From NCBI RefSeq assembly GCF_947623445.1, contig NC_135245.1:8253501-8317500 (forward strand): a DNA stretch of 64,000 nucleotides, given 5' to 3'. Origin of the DNA: Clavelina lepadiformis. Lineage: Eukaryota > Chordata > Ascidiacea > Aplousobranchia > Clavelinidae. This document shows, piece after piece, positions 1-13,400 of this stretch. Each line of letters begins with the position of its first letter. The stretch's first letter is position 1. The notes beneath the pieces were generated by a model. The model made no database searches, was not told where the DNA came from, and worked only from the letters and a program-made list of their open reading frames with translations. The position numbers were made by a program, and so were the translations under genes.

Positions 1-394
1 AATTTAGTTAAAAGGGTAGCTATGACCCATGCTTCATTACTGTTTTATTGAAAAATAGGCAATCACCAGCAGACATAATCAATATTAATATAGCACCTTT
101 ACACCAACAATATACACTGTAGTTGCTACCTTAAACGTTTTATGCTTGTTACTTTTTTCTCTGTGCAATGATTGTTGGTAAGCATGTTTTAATTTTGATA
201 TTCCGATATAGAGTCATGAATGAGATTATATTTGAAATAGTTTCAAATAGAAGCACAGGCCAGGTGTTTAAATTAATACAAAATTTAATTATGTAATTTA
301 CTTGCCACATGGCCCTCAGTAATATCAAAATTATTCCTATACTACCGTGCTCATTCTTTTTGGTAACATTGTGGTATCATTGTTCCTTGAGGTG

Positions 395-860
395 TAATGG
401 CTCGAGCCAGTAACTTGGCTCGGGTCCAATTCTAGTCACTTTTTTCAAAGACTCAACTCAATTCCCTTTCTAAGAAAGTTCAAACTTGAATTGAATCGAG
501 TCATCGTTTAAAATGACTCAGCCGAACTAGAGTCATTACTTTTTGATTACATTTCAGCATTAAAGTATAACAAATCTCTATTATTGTTTAAAAGAATGCA
601 TTAGAGTGTAACTTAACATGATTTTATTTGTCTACAAATGCGTAAGGTGCAACCAAATGAAGTAAATTTTATAATAATCCTAAACATTTGCATTTGATAG
701 AAACGATATTTGCATTTAGTGGTCTGTTTAGCTTGGTTTCAGATATTAATCGATTTGACTTGAGTCTTACTAAACAAGCGAATCAACTTGACTTCTTTAA
801 GTCGTAAAAGGCAAACGATTCAATTTTGATGAATTGGTTACGACTGTACATTGTTGTTTA
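395..860. repeat. Dispersed repeat, copy 1 (partner near 20060-20530)
   Basis: This non-coding stretch contains many copies of ACTCGAGTC/GACTTGAGTC-like words and a run reading TTTCAGCATTAAAGTA. A second copy near 20060-20530 shares the order of these words. Ends and target duplications were not resolved, so the class of element is unknown. No coding sequence was seen between 1 and about 1300 apart from this repeat. Confidence 0.5.
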
Positions 861-1924
861 TTGGAAAAGCAGATTAACATCACAATTTATTACTTAATAC
901 AGGATTGAGTTTCAATATCACAAAATTCGCATTTGTTTTCGACAGCAGTGAATCAGAATTTCCCAGAAAGTATTTTTTAACGAAGTGCTTATTCCTTTTA
1001 TTCGTGTTTTATGTAATAAAGACAAGTTAAAAATGTAAATAAGGGTTATTTACAATATCAATTGCCGTTAATCAAAATCGTTTTTTGTCAAACAATGTTT
1101 TATAAACATAATTTGCTAATTAGCATGTAATAGCATATCATATCTCCTTCGATGTAGTGCGTGAGCTTTACTGGTAAACAATTAATTATGTTGTATGATA
1201 TGAATAAAGATAAACGATTATCACAAATGTTTTTTACAGATGGCGGAACTTATATTATTTTTGTAAATTATAAGCTAGTTAAAAACTAACACATGGCATA
1301 AATTTATTAATTCTGAAAATGAACTAAGCTCAAAAAGGAATCCAGACCGAAACCGCACTCGTAGTGCCCACAAAACAGTCAAAAAACGGATTTTTTTCTA
1401 TGTCTTCATGACGTTTTTGTTCCAAGAAATTAAGAGCGGCAAGTAACACAAAAAGGAAAAAGTGTGCTCGTAACCAGCTCTGCCAATGGATTTAAGAGCT
1501 TATAACGCTAGCCAGTAGCTTTATATAAAATCGGCTACCTACTGCTTTTTTTGAAAACTAGTATCTCATCATTTTGTTTCTTACCCCTTTGATTTTTGCT
1601 AGTTTCACCGCTGTCAACGATATTGCAATATTATAGCGTTTTTTGTCTTCATTCTCACCAACAGACAACAGTAATATGAACAAAACTTTCACCTGTGACT
1701 GTGGGTCGTTGCGACTTAACATTTGTTGCTTTGTTTACGACTTTTTTCATAGGTAAAGCAGGGTTTTTTAAAGCCCGTGGTGGTTGCTTTACTGCTGAGA
1801 TGCCTGAAATCACAAAAAAACTGACCCTTTAAAAATTTCTCACAATGTTTAAATACTGCAAGCAAACAAAAAAAGACTAAAGCAACCACTTTAAAAGCAA
1901 TAAATACAGAATTTCCAGCAATAC

Positions 1925-4900
1925 CCCTCTTGGCAGTTGGATTTCCTACTGCCTCCTTCATGGCCTTTTTACGGGTTATTTTTAAAGCCTTGTGGATGCT
2001 TCTTCGAGCAGCTTTCTTAGATATGCTAGCTTTTACTGCTGCTACTCTTGAATCTTCTGTTTTTATTTTTTTTGAAAGTGGGCTTTCACCGGATGACTTT
2101 CTCTTTAAATTGGAAAACTTTACCTAATAGTAAAACAAGAGACGTTTTAATATTTGCTAGTAATTAGTATGGACAATTAAAAAGTTTAAATGAATATAAT
2201 TAATGGATTGCTATTCAAGGTTGTGAGACAAATGAATTTTTTATTAAAATTAGAAAAATAAGTACTTTGGCAGCACAAACATGGTCCCAATAACCAACAA
2301 AAACACAAAAATATTTGCAATGCATGAAGCAAAAAAGAGCACTTGCACTAATATATAACTATACATACTATATATATAGCTAGACTGAAATGTAATCATA
2401 TACAATTAATTAATATATCGATAGTAGAGTATAATTGTAATGTTTTTGTTAGGTGTGTACCGTGTATTGGTCATGGTAATATTGTTGTAATATGTAATTG
2501 ATGTAATGAATGATTACAACAATTATGTCAGAAAATTAAAAATAGATTTACGTGATGTACCAGTGTTATGAAACAAATAAAGACATGGAGTGCCAAGAAG
2601 TGTTCAAGTTTTTAGTTTAAAAAATTGGTTGCCCTAGTTATAAGTTTAAGAAAGCACACATAAACTAAAAGAATACACACACCTGTACAAACAAGTAGCT
2701 CGACTCAAAAGGAAACCTTTCAAACCAGAGAAAACGTGTATAATAGAAAGCAATAGCAAAATATTGGTTCAAGAACGAATATTAAATTGATTGATGGCCA
2801 ACGGATAATATCCAAAAGAAATAAAGAACACTCCTATCATCACTCGAGACTATGAGTTTGTCTCTCCATCAGTTTGGAACATGCAAAACCTGCATAAGTG
2901 GGAGCCGTACGAACAAGATCATGACATCGGGCACAGCGATTGACAGCTTTTTCCAGATCATTAAAAAACATGATCATGCCAGATTTGTATGCCTGCTTTT
3001 TTTGGCCAGGGCCTCTAATTTGTCAGGTTATTTTGGTCATAATGTTCCATTAAAAAGACTTGTGCAACGAGAAAAATACTATACCGTATTGAATGTTGCT
3101 TAATCGTAAAAGGTTAAGAAATGTTATAAACATCGACAGATACCGATGTTCTGTTGAAAAGGGTCGACCCAATGGCATCAGTATATGTCTAGTCAGAATC
3201 AAGCCACATATTGTGATGCCGTACCATATGTGAACAAGTTGAATAATTTGTTTGAAAGCATTTTTCCTGTTGTTTAAACAATTTTTATTTTTTGTGGTTA
3301 AAGTGTACACAAAAGGTGAAGGGTAGTTGCCTAAAATCACATTTAAGAATGTATATCCGTACTTGATCTAAATATAATCTAGAACAGGATTGGAACTTCT
3401 ACACTCCAAACCTAAATTCTGAATACGTAAACTTTTTCTATAAAATGTAGACGATAAATTCACTTAATATCTGTATAAAGTTTATAGAAACAACTAAAAT
3501 AGCAAAAACTTTTATATATGCGAAAAAGAAATAAATAAGGTTAAAATCCCAAATATTTAGTACCTAAAATACCAAACAACAAATGTATACTTAAAATACC
3601 ATAACAATGTACGCCAAAACTACGAATTTTACTACTAATTAACTAACTACTAAATTTTTATCAAAGTTTTTTTAAAGATGTTATCTTTTATCATGTGTAC
3701 CCAGTTTCACCATTTATAATATTGTGTAGCAATATTTAAGTGGGAGATGATAAAAATTTCGTAAAATGCTTTTGTAGAGCTACATGAGAATGTTGTATAT
3801 CATAGCATTAACACTCACCCTTTGGGAAAGCTTCATAGAATTGACAGGCTCGTCAGTAAACTGCAATCAAATAAATTTATAAAAAATTGATCAAGGGTTA
3901 AAAGCAATTCGTGATTGCTCTTTTAGTGTATTGAAATGAGTTATACTACACACTCACCACTTTGTCAGAATTTGGAGAAACTGCGCCATGCATGTTTTCC
4001 TACATAAAACAAGCGATAATAGTACCATGTAACAATATTACCGCACGGTTTTATAAGTGAGATTTTTAGGCTATTGCAAAATATGCTTGAATAGTAAAAA
4101 CACTTTCACTATGCATTGCATATACATATAAAAGCTACCACTTTACACACTGCATTTTTTTTCGCTGCTCCAACATGTATGGGGCTTTGAAGGAGACTGG
4201 AATCCACTGCCTGCAAAAGTATATATAAAGAAAATTTTCCAACGAAAATGTGCAATTAAATGTTAATGATTTCAGAGGGCCATACTGCCATAGATGCAGG
4301 TAATACACTCTACACAAAAAAACTTACTGAATTCAAACGCAGTTTTGGTAATCGAGAAATGGAACCAGGTGGTCGAATTTTTGATAACCCCGAGACATTG
4401 GGGTTAACTTTAACACTCGGAAGACGTGAGGCTCCTTCTCTATCACTATGGCCATTTGGCAAAAGATCATGCTGTGACATAGTACTAAGATGGCTATGTT
4501 CAATATTGTTCACATCAACAAACACCCAATACTTGAGAAATATGAGTCTCAACCAATCGACCAAAAATTTAAAAACAGCATCAAACTTTATAGCATAATA
4601 CAGTAGTTTCTCCTTTCTATACGCATCACAAAAATGGGAATAAAATCAGCAATAGAATTAAGTGACAGCTAATATTAACATAAAATCATAGGCGTCATTG
4701 CCTACAGTGCAGGCAGTGCACGTACTGCCTGAAAACGGCACGCACTGGTACGGCATTATAATCTTTATCCTCAACTGTCTGAAAATTTTCAGATTCGCAC
4801 TGCTGGATATTTTTGGCCATGTTGCCTACGCATAATATGGTACTACGACAGTTTATCAAACGACAATTAATCGAACCACAATTAATCGAACCTACAGTTG

Positions 4901-6807
4901 ATCGAACGACAATTAATCGAACCGACAGTTGATCGAACGACAGAGAACAAATCTGAAGCTGTGTACAATCGCATCTTTTGTTTATTGGAACAACGGCGAC
5001 CAGGAATAGCCCCAGAAACGGTAACAATAGACTTTGAAATGGCAGCATAAAATGCTCTTTCTTCCAGCTTCCCTCGGGCAGAAATTCTCGGATGCCTTTT
5101 TCATTTTGGCCAATGTAGCTTCCGGAAAATTCAGGCCCTCTCTCTGCAGCGGCGGTTCACTGAAGATGCCGAGCACGCCCTTCGCATAAAATGCTTCCAG
5201 GCACTGGCATTCGTTCCGCCTGAAGATGTTGTACTACGGTTCGTAGACTTCCTGGCCTCGTTCAGTGACGACGATGAGCAGCACTTGTCTGAATACATTA
5301 ACTATTTCGAAACTACTTGGATTGGACGATTGCGTCGCAGGAATCGTCGTCAACCTCTATTTCCTATCCGGTGTTGGAATGTCTTCCACCGGGTTCAAGA
5401 TGACCTTCCACGAACGAATAATAGTATTGAAGGATGACACAATGCATTCAGCAAGCGTGTCTCAATATCCCATCCGACGCTTCACAGACTCGTCAAAGAA
5501 TTAGGCAGGAACAAGGTTCCAACGAAATCTTCATTGAGCAATTGAATGCTGGAATTGCTGGCCCACCTCGGAAAAAGCGCTACGACGCTGTCAACCAACG
5601 GCTGAAGATCATAGTTGAAAATTATGACTCAACGAATATTGACATAAACAGCTATCTTCGAGCAATTGCACACAACTTGTAAATAAATGAATGCGATTGA
5701 AATGTGCACTTTGTCAGTTGTCGTTCTTTTAACAGTGCATATCGTCAGTTGTTTCGATAAATTGTGGTTCTTTTAATAAATTGTGGTTCTTTTAACAGTC
5801 GATTCGATCAACTGTCGTTCGATAAACTGTCGTTCAATTAATTGTCTTTCGATTAACTGTCGCGTCACGGCATGATATACATAGTCTATATTACGGCATT
5901 TCAGCAAACGGTCAATTAATGCAACAACATAGCAATAAAACAACAGCTGGATGTCCGAGGGGTTGTTGGTTTCACGCTACCTGGTGGCATATGACAGTCT
6001 CTTAGCAAGGTAGTTAAGACATAACTGGGCAAGAGCGAGCTCGATTGATGTTCAATGCTCGAGCTGTCAAAATACAGCCTGTTTAAGCATTTTCTTGTCT
6101 TTTGCTCACAGTCGTTTAATGGCACAAAGTATGCTATGGACGTGAACGCACTTTGCAGCTGAGAAAACATACAAGTTTTGACTGCTTTGAGACATATTTT
6201 TATTTATTGGTGTTGTAAAAAGCAAAAACAGTAACCTGGCCTAATTTGCCGACAGCAGGATATATGGTGACTAACTGTTAGCGGCATAAACTTTGTATTT
6301 CCTTTCATTAATAAACACTAAAATAAAACCTGTGAAGGCATAAACACGATGACTAACTACTGCATCAAGATACCAAAAGGAAATATCAAATAAGATTTCC
6401 TTGACTTAAACGATTCACTACCTAGACAGCTAACAATTGTCTTGCGCTGCCCCTGAAATTTTAAACCAAGCAATGAAGATAATTTGCAATGGAGAAAAGT
6501 TTTGCATTCTAACAAGCAAATGCAATTGGTTTTTGAAAATGCTCAGAAATAACAAAAGCTTTAATTTAAACAAGAATGCAACAGTGCTCACTTTTTTATT
6601 CAAATGCGTAAGCAGAAACGGCACTCACTTTTCAATGAAAAATTGCCGTTTCCAATCAAGCGTACATTTTTCAACAAGCGCTGCCCAGCTCTGCTTGCAC
6701 CACATGTCTGAAGACAGGCATAGAGATCTGATTCGCTCAGTTTTTTTCCCACTTTATCCAAATCTTCACAGTAGAGATCGATCAATTTGGTTTTTTCAGG
6801 GCCGATA
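1925..6807 (-). CDS. Unidentified multi-exon gene, partial model, basic C-terminal region
   Basis: I do not recognise the product. Minus-strand exons chain with matching phases and GT/AG borders: 6807-6666, 6158-5981, 4825-4726, 4616-4328, 4210-4139, 3999-3958, 3860-3819 and 2123-1925. The first four joins are phase 0, 1, 2 and 0 in turn, and each reads through open. The protein opens with an acidic helical stretch (IDLYCEDLDKVGKKLSES). A hydrophobic/aromatic segment follows (FLVDWLRLIFLKYWVF), then a Ser/Pro-rich linker coded by small 42-72 bp exons. The end is a Lys/Arg-rich region (KRKSSGESPLSKKIK and SISKKAARRSIHKALK) that looks nuclear or nucleic-acid binding. Both ends are open: exons above 6807 and below 1925 are missing, and an exon may lie between 3819 and 2123. 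A possible last exon near 1460-1340 reads open to a stop but has a weak acceptor. A MULE transposon sits in the intron between 5981 and 4825. Confidence 0.5.
2626..2640. repeat. Terminal fragment matching the element at 59527-60131
   Basis: The sequence TGGTTGCCCTAGTTA matches the right end of the element at 59527-60131. No matching left end was found upstream, so this is a truncated copy or chance similarity of an end. Confidence 0.35.
4839..5869. mobile_element. MULE (Mutator-like) transposon with iterated terminal repeats
   Basis: The element is flanked by a 9-bp target duplication, GCATAATAT on the left (4830-4838) and GCATGATAT on the right (5870-5878), with one mismatch. Nine bp is the usual MULE target size. 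The inverted ends (GGTACTACGACAG and its partner CTGTCGCGTCACG) lead into arrays of about six 15-16-bp units such as CGACAATTAATCGAAC on the left, and inverted units such as CAACTGTCGTTCGAT on the right. The interior holds a decayed MULE transposase on the plus strand. The element lies in an intron of the minus-strand gene, a few bases above a splice acceptor. Confidence 0.85.
4985..5682 (+). pseudogene. MULE transposase remnant
   Basis: Reading three frames in turn gives recognisable pieces of the metazoan MULE transposase core. In order they are a DFEMAA segment, FHFGQC (the usual CFFH region), ALAFVPPEDVV, YFETTWIGR, PLFPI, LPRTNNSIEGWH and, near the end, PRKKRYDAVNQRL followed by YLRAIAHNL at 5590-5680. 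Family members carry these blocks in this order. The N-terminal part, including any FLYWCH zinc finger and the first catalytic Asp, is missing. At least one in-frame stop and a frameshift break the rest, so it cannot make active transposase. Confidence 0.85.
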
Positions 6808-7309
6808 CTGATTGATTAGTAGCCAAACAAGCCAATGACTTATAGTTGAAGCCTTGAAGGCGATATTAATTTGTAGTAAAACAAGCAATATTTTCATTAA
6901 AGTTTTGAACAATACAAACTCTAATGTTTGAAATACTTTCATACATACACTTATGAAACAGCTTGTGTTTCAGAAGCATGTCGTGCCAGCAACATTTTAC
7001 ACCATCAACATATAACAGGAGACATAGAAGCACCGTTTATGAAGCGAACTAAAATTACCTGTTTTAGTGATCAATCTGATATCTAGGCCATTGGAGAAAA
7101 AGGCTGATACAGACGAAATCGGTTAATTGCATACCGGTTAAACGCATAAATTGCCTTATCGCACAGAATTCCATAATCCCAAACCATTCCGAAGTGAGGA
7201 AAATAAATCGGTTAATTGAACAGAAATTCTTGATTGATTTGCAGATTTTTCTTGAAGAAGCTTTGCGTTGTTCTGATTTATTCTTATCTAGATTAGGCAG
7301 GTCCATGAA

Positions 7310-8303
7310 TACACATTATTACCGTAACAAGTTCCGATTGTTCACATTATTATCCTTGCCAGCACACAAAAGCGTCATCGGAAAACTCGCAGTGTTTCAA
7401 TTCATGACGCAAAAGCGAAGACAATATGACGTAAATGAGTTAACCCTTTTTGTATTGCAATCAACTCGTCATGTACGTTGTTTAGTGAGTACACTAGAAT
7501 AAGCAAGCATGATTTGTTTCTTTTTCAAACTTGTAAGGACAGCTGGAAGACACGCGTGATATTAATTTCATCGATAAAGAATTTCTTTCTTTTATTACCG
7601 AAAACACATAAACCTATCTTTCCCACTTTGCCTAACAGCACCACACCAACAAAAGGCTGAGCACGCTCATTCTTACAAAAGGTTGTTCACCGAATACCAT
7701 ATACAACAATGCTTTATTATCACAAACCATGCAGTACACTTCGATTATGTGTGTTATGAGTAGTAAAAGATGATTGCGTAAACAGTTAATGTGTCTAGCA
7801 GTCTGTTTTCAAGCTAATGTGTAAAACAAAGTTCTGACAACACCTGTTTACTTGTCTAGGCTACTGTTTTCAAATTTTAAATTAATTGAAAATTGAGTTC
7901 ACATAAGTGCCGTCGAAGTCATTAAGGGCAAAATAACGCAACTAAAGTGTGACACTGAAGCTCACAAAAAGCAGTATTGAGTTCGGGTGTGTCAAACTCT
8001 AACAGTCTGCCGATGGGCAGCAACTTTTCATCTTAGTGATCTCACAGGCCATGGTAGAATCGAGCAAAATCGTCCGGCATAGAACTATACTAGCCGCAAA
8101 ATAGTTTACTCCAGCACTCTACTGCCCAGCAGACTGCAGAGAGTATGGACGTTTTCAACAAAATATCTCGGTAGTGTCAAACAACCAAAAATGACAAGTG
8201 CGGTGCTCAATTACGCAGCAGTGTACTTTAGGCTAGCGGAAAGCTTGTATGGTGTGCCGGATTTCGCCGCTAAGTCGGCTTCTGCGCCAGTTTTCTGCCA
8301 TAC
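7310..8303. other. No gene recognised
   Basis: Short open frames occur on both strands (for example 7194-7502 plus and 7306-7064 minus). None has a convincing splice chain or recognisable motif. The minus frame could be an upstream exon of the unidentified gene, but its phase does not join the 6807 exon. Confidence 0.4.
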
Positions 8304-8311
8304 ATATAGCC

Positions 8312-8634
8312 CAGTGGTTCTCAAACTGGGGTCCGCGAGACTATTTTCTGGGACCGCGAAGCACCTTCCAAAAAACGGCACTACTTGCCATCAAGCCAAA
8401 ATCTCGAAACCGGTTAAATGTGATTCACGATATTAGGGTTGCGTTGTCCAAAACGGAACCAAACGTAGCCGAACTGTTTGCAAAGAAGCAGGTACACCCG
8501 TAACAATGATACCATAATAACCAACGTGTTGTTTTGTGTTTATTTGTGTTGATTTTTTAAGGGAGCGTGAGGCATTTAAAAAATTGCTAGGAGACCGTTG
8601 CGTACTTTATTTTAAAAAAGTTTGAGAACCACTG
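8312..8634. mobile_element. Short non-autonomous hAT element
   Basis: Terminal inverted repeats CAGTGGTTCTCAAACT and AGTTTGAGAACCACTG bound 323 bp. A perfect 8-bp target duplication, ATATAGCC, flanks it (8304-8311 and 8635-8642). The CAG...CTG ends and 8-bp duplication are typical of the hAT superfamily. No transposase is inside. Confidence 0.9.
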
Positions 8635-8642
8635 ATATAGCC

Positions 8643-9484
8643 AAGGCTATAATATACGCGAAAATCAAACGGCGTAGAAATTGCATTAATTTTTCTGCCG
8701 TAGTCCGTAACTGAAATCTTCGGCGAAAAAGAACCGGATAGATTCCAGTCTGGATCTCAGGTTAAAAGCATAGGCTATAGGCCTAGGCTAATGTATTGTT
8801 TTTAGGTACCAGATACGGTAGTCGGTCTGCCAATTAAGAAGTATCCATCAGTGAAAGCTTTCATTCATTTAGTCCTTGTGCTTCTGGGATCGAGACGGCC
8901 AAGTATTAGCCTAATTACCAACCCAACTGCTTGGCTGGGCTATTTGTCTCTATCCCAAAGGATGAAAAGACTATAGGCTAGCCTAGGCCGAAGTTAATAG
9001 AAAACACCTAGCCTATTCTTAATTAGGAAAAATGAATTCCCCGCACTTCACAGCGATTGGCTAGATAACTATGACGTCATAGATAAATTTTCAATCTCAA
9101 GCAAACATCAACACAAATGTGGTGGCAAGCGCCACAGTTTTGGACATTTTCCTTTAAGCTCTCGTTTTCCTCCTTAACTTACATTCTTTCGTGGAATGCT
9201 TTGCTTTAAATATCGTTGTGTTTTCAACTTTGTTCAGTACCTTACTTTACGTTACGTTTATCAGTTTACAAATAAAATTTTATCAAATTTTATTTGTTGC
9301 TCAACCTGCTTCTGTGAAGAAAAGAAACTTAGGTGTTCTTCTCGGTAACTCTGCTAGGAATCAGATGAAGCCTCATCGTGTACTGTCATCCTGTTTGGCC
9401 ACATTGGTAACTCCGTCAAAGCTCGAACTTATGAGCGTGCGGAATTAACGGAGCGTCCATTTATAGCGCAACGAATGACATTAC
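8643..9484. other. No gene recognised
   Basis: This stretch carries several AGGCCTA words and a short open frame at 9191-9448 with no recognisable motif. No splice chain was found. Confidence 0.4.
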
Positions 9485-9492
9485 GCTATATA

Positions 9493-10242
9493 TAAGCATA
9501 CCATATTTTTGTGCTTAAAAAACGGGACGCTTCAGAGCAACGAACCTTATCAGATAAATGTGGTTCATATTTTACTAGGATTATGAAACTATTTTGGATT
9601 CCTATCGTGAGGGATGATTAAAGTAGTAAGACACCAAGAAAAACTAAAATAATGCATTTTACTAGGAAACAAAACAATGTTCAAGCATTTGTAAATTTAC
9701 CATAATCGTTCAATCATACTTTTCTGTAGAGTGTAGATAATACTTTCTTCAAGAAGTCTTTATTCGACTATATTTTCTCATAAAAATCACAGCAGGAAAA
9801 GTCAGTGTTAATTTTGCAGGTGATAGGCCTAAGGGCTTTTAAATTCGAATGTTTTTTGCAAAAGGAAATGCAAACAAGTACCGGTAAGAAATAAGTTCTT
9901 TCAATAACCTAACTGCAAAAAGACCATCTTCTCCTTCTAGCCTACTATTACTGAACTAACGAATGCGCTAACAATCAACTCACTACTGGACCAATTACCC
10001 GCTAGAGTGACGTAACAACTAATTTCACATTTAACACAACGAAACAAGAACACGCATCGAGCATTGCTCTTCGGCAAGTTGGCTAAACAGACCTATCACA
10101 GCATGCTAATATTCGTGTAGTGTGGAGCAATGCTGGCTGACTAAATGCCAAAACGGGACTTTTGGTTGACTAACCTGGACGCCGGGACAAAGCCTTAAAA
10201 AGCGGGACTGTCCCGGCTAAAACGGGACGTATGGTAAGCCTA
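9493..10242. mobile_element. Non-autonomous hAT-like element, 750 bp
   Basis: Inverted ends TAAGCATACCATA and TATGGTAAGCCTA are followed inward by ACGGGAC words on both sides. The 8-bp direct repeat GCTATATA lies at 9485-9492 and 10243-10250. The right copy runs into a TA dinucleotide stretch, so the exact border has small uncertainty. No coding sequence inside. Confidence 0.75.
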
Positions 10243-10499
10243 GCTATATATATATATATGTGTGTTGTTTAGCTGTTGTTCCTGATCCACAACTGCGGCC
10301 AACTTAGTATTATTTTATTGGCAAGTAACATGGGCCGAAGCACAGGCACAACTTGACGCGGAGGGACGTCTCAAAAGATCCTCCGTATGACTCTTTGTCT
10401 AAAAGACGACTGACTCGAAATGCGAACAGGAAATTAAGAGAACACTTTTTTTTCGATGATTAGCGATAAATCCAAAGCATGGCAGGCAAAGCCCCCATT

Positions 10500-13400
10500 T
10501 ATTATAATGAAATCTTAATTTTTTTTTCTTTTTGCTGAACACTTCTCGGATTTTTCAGTATCCTTCACCACGTGTTCAAAGAGCTCTATTGATGGTTTTC
10601 TGTTGTTACACTTGGCCCGGTAGATAGTAAAACGCGCTACTAACAATATGCAGCTATGAGGCCATCTCAAGCGCACAGCAAACCAGTTACATACATTTAT
10701 CCAGAAAATTCTCGAAAATGAGCATTGAATAAATATGTGTAGTACAGATTCAACATTATTTCTACAGAAATCGCATAGCTCAGAGTCTAATACTCCAAAC
10801 GCGAACAGCTTTAAGGTTAAGTTTAATTTGAAATAAACGTAATTTTGTTTCAATTGTTGAGTTGTAGGCCTAATGGTATAATTCTTTCCATGTTGTCTCG
10901 GGTATGTCAATTCCTAGTTCTTTTTCCCATTTTTTTTGTATGATATTGACTGTCGTAGCTTTTAGCTGAAGAATGAACTCGTAGCTGCGTTTTGTTGTTT
11001 TCCCATATGGAGTATAACGCATTGTTTTAGAGATTCTAATGGGTTTCTGTTGTGGTCGTTTTGTCGCGATGTTTCGTCCCAGTCATCTGGGATTGCAGAT
11101 TTAAGTTTGACGTATTCCACGAATAGTTGATTGGTAGGTACAATGTCATGGTCAATGATAAGCTTGTCAAAATTTATATAATCACCGTTTGTGTCAATTA
11201 GTTGGTAGTATTCTGTGATACCTTCACGAGCCGTAGTGGAAACGTAGCATAACGTCTTTTTATATCTTACTAGTTTATTGAAAAAAAGCGGTTTGGTTTG
11301 TAGGTTGAGTAACTTTATTTCTTCTGACGCAAATGTAAGCCATGCACTGACCGAAGAACTCAAAGAGCGTAGTGGTAAAACAGTTTTAGGCAACTTTGTT
11401 TCCATGTTAACCGTGGACCGTAGGAGGCATGAAAGCAACGAGTTTCTGAAAAAAAAATTTTCAAGTTCTTTCCATGAAGACTGGTAACTAGAGTCAATTA
11501 GTAGCTTAATCCATTTTATTTTTAATGCGTTTACAAATGCCTCGATATCAATCGAATTATGTTTGCACCGCCTTCAGCATATCTAGTGCACAAGGTTTCG
11601 CGTTTGATTCGTTCCCATTTGGAACTCCAGATAAAGCGGTGCAACAAGGCTTTAACTTTCTTCATAGAGGTCGCCGGGAGATTAATAGGAAGTACACTTG
11701 CTTTGTAAGTTAAAGTTGGAATTACCAATGATTTAAGAATAGTAATTTTCCCTATCAACGTCAAGCCCCTACGTGACCAAAGGTTTAGTAAGGTAGACAT
11801 TTTGTTTAAACTATTGTGGAAATTCATGGTAAACAGTTTTAGGTTATTTACTCCATCTATTGGAAAGGTAATTCCCAAATAATCAATAGAATCAGTGGGC
11901 CATTTTAAACCTTACTGGGCTAATGGTTTACTTGCCGTATTTCTCGAAATTTTAACATAAAACGACTACGATTTATCAAAATTAACTCTACAGCCAGAGA
12001 TTTCGGCAAAGTTTTTAAGATAATGCTTACAGTTGAAAAATCAGCCGGAGAAGCATTTAAAAAAATTAATGTGTCGTCTGCGAAAAGCGACACTTTGGAA
12101 GTATTTTGGCCTAATCTTATTCCATTAAAATTACTAGTTCGCAACATAATTGCTACTATTTCTATGCACAATACAAATAATGATGGAGATAAGGGATAAG
12201 ATCTTTGTCGAACGCCTCGGCAAACGGCAAAGTTTTCGGATAAATATCGGTTGTTTGTAATAACACATCTAGGATTCGAGTAAAGTGTTTTCACCCATTT
12301 GATTAGTTGTGTCTGCAATCCGTAGGCTTCAAGACAGCAATATATAAAGTTCCAATTAAGGGAATCAAAGGCTTCATATATATCTAACGACATAATGGTG
12401 CCGGGAATTTCAAACTCATCCGCGTAATCTATTGTGGCGATCGTGATAACAAATTATAACAAGTTCTATAAATGGCATTGTTAAGCAATTTTTGTGTTTC
12501 CAGTCAAACTCTAAACAAATTTGAAATGTATTGTTCCTAGTAATCCTTATTCAATCTTAGTTACAAATCGACATGTGACGTAGTTAAGTGTGTCAAGTGG
12601 TTTTCTGTACCGATGTAAATCGATTTTAATTCTTTGTGATAAAAGCTTAGAATGTAACATGACACATGTATACGTGTCATTGTATGGCTAGTTTGGCACT
12701 CGCCCATTGGTCAATACGGCGAGTATAAAACCTAATTTTTGGTCTAAATCTCTCTCTTCTCTTAGCTATTTCTTTTGTTATTGCTGATTTATTCGGAATT
12801 GGAATCATTACTGAATTCGAGTTATAGCTTGGTTTAAATGTGGAAAGATGGTGTAAATGTTTCTAATTTGATACAACCTATTCGGACAATATAACAATTA
12901 GACTTTATGAAGTTGGTGTTGATTTGAAGAAACATTATAGAGTCAGTAAACGCAACGGAGTCAAAGACAATTATCTCGGAGTCAAACAGCAAGACTATTA
13001 GTCTTGGCTTTAGGCCAACCTAAAAGTAGTCCACACCACCATCATCCCCATACTATAATATCATAAAGCATACGAATGTTATTGCCAATAAACCTACCTT
13101 TTATAAATCCTTTTTGGTCATGATGGATTAAGATTCGTCTTACAATTCTTTTTACATTTTATTTTGGAGATTATTTTATAATCTGTGTTTAAAAGCGTTA
13201 TTGGTCTGTAATTGTTTGCAAACAATCGATTTTTATTTGGTTTAGATATAAGAGTTACCATTCCTTCTCTCTGCGAGTTAGACATTACCCCAATGGCACT
13301 AGATTGATCAACTGAAGCCATAAAAAGTGATTTAATATCTGGCCAAAATGTTGTGTAAAACTCTATGCCAATGCCATCGGGACCTGGAGATTTGTTGTTA

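Noticed and set aside
1930..2127. 65-codon plus-strand open frame
   Set aside because: It mirrors the Lys/Arg-rich minus-strand exon 2123-1925; its Ala/Phe-rich reading is the reverse complement of that exon.
4260..4598. 112-codon plus-strand open frame
   Set aside because: It is antisense to the better-supported minus-strand exon 4616-4328 and has no splice or family support.
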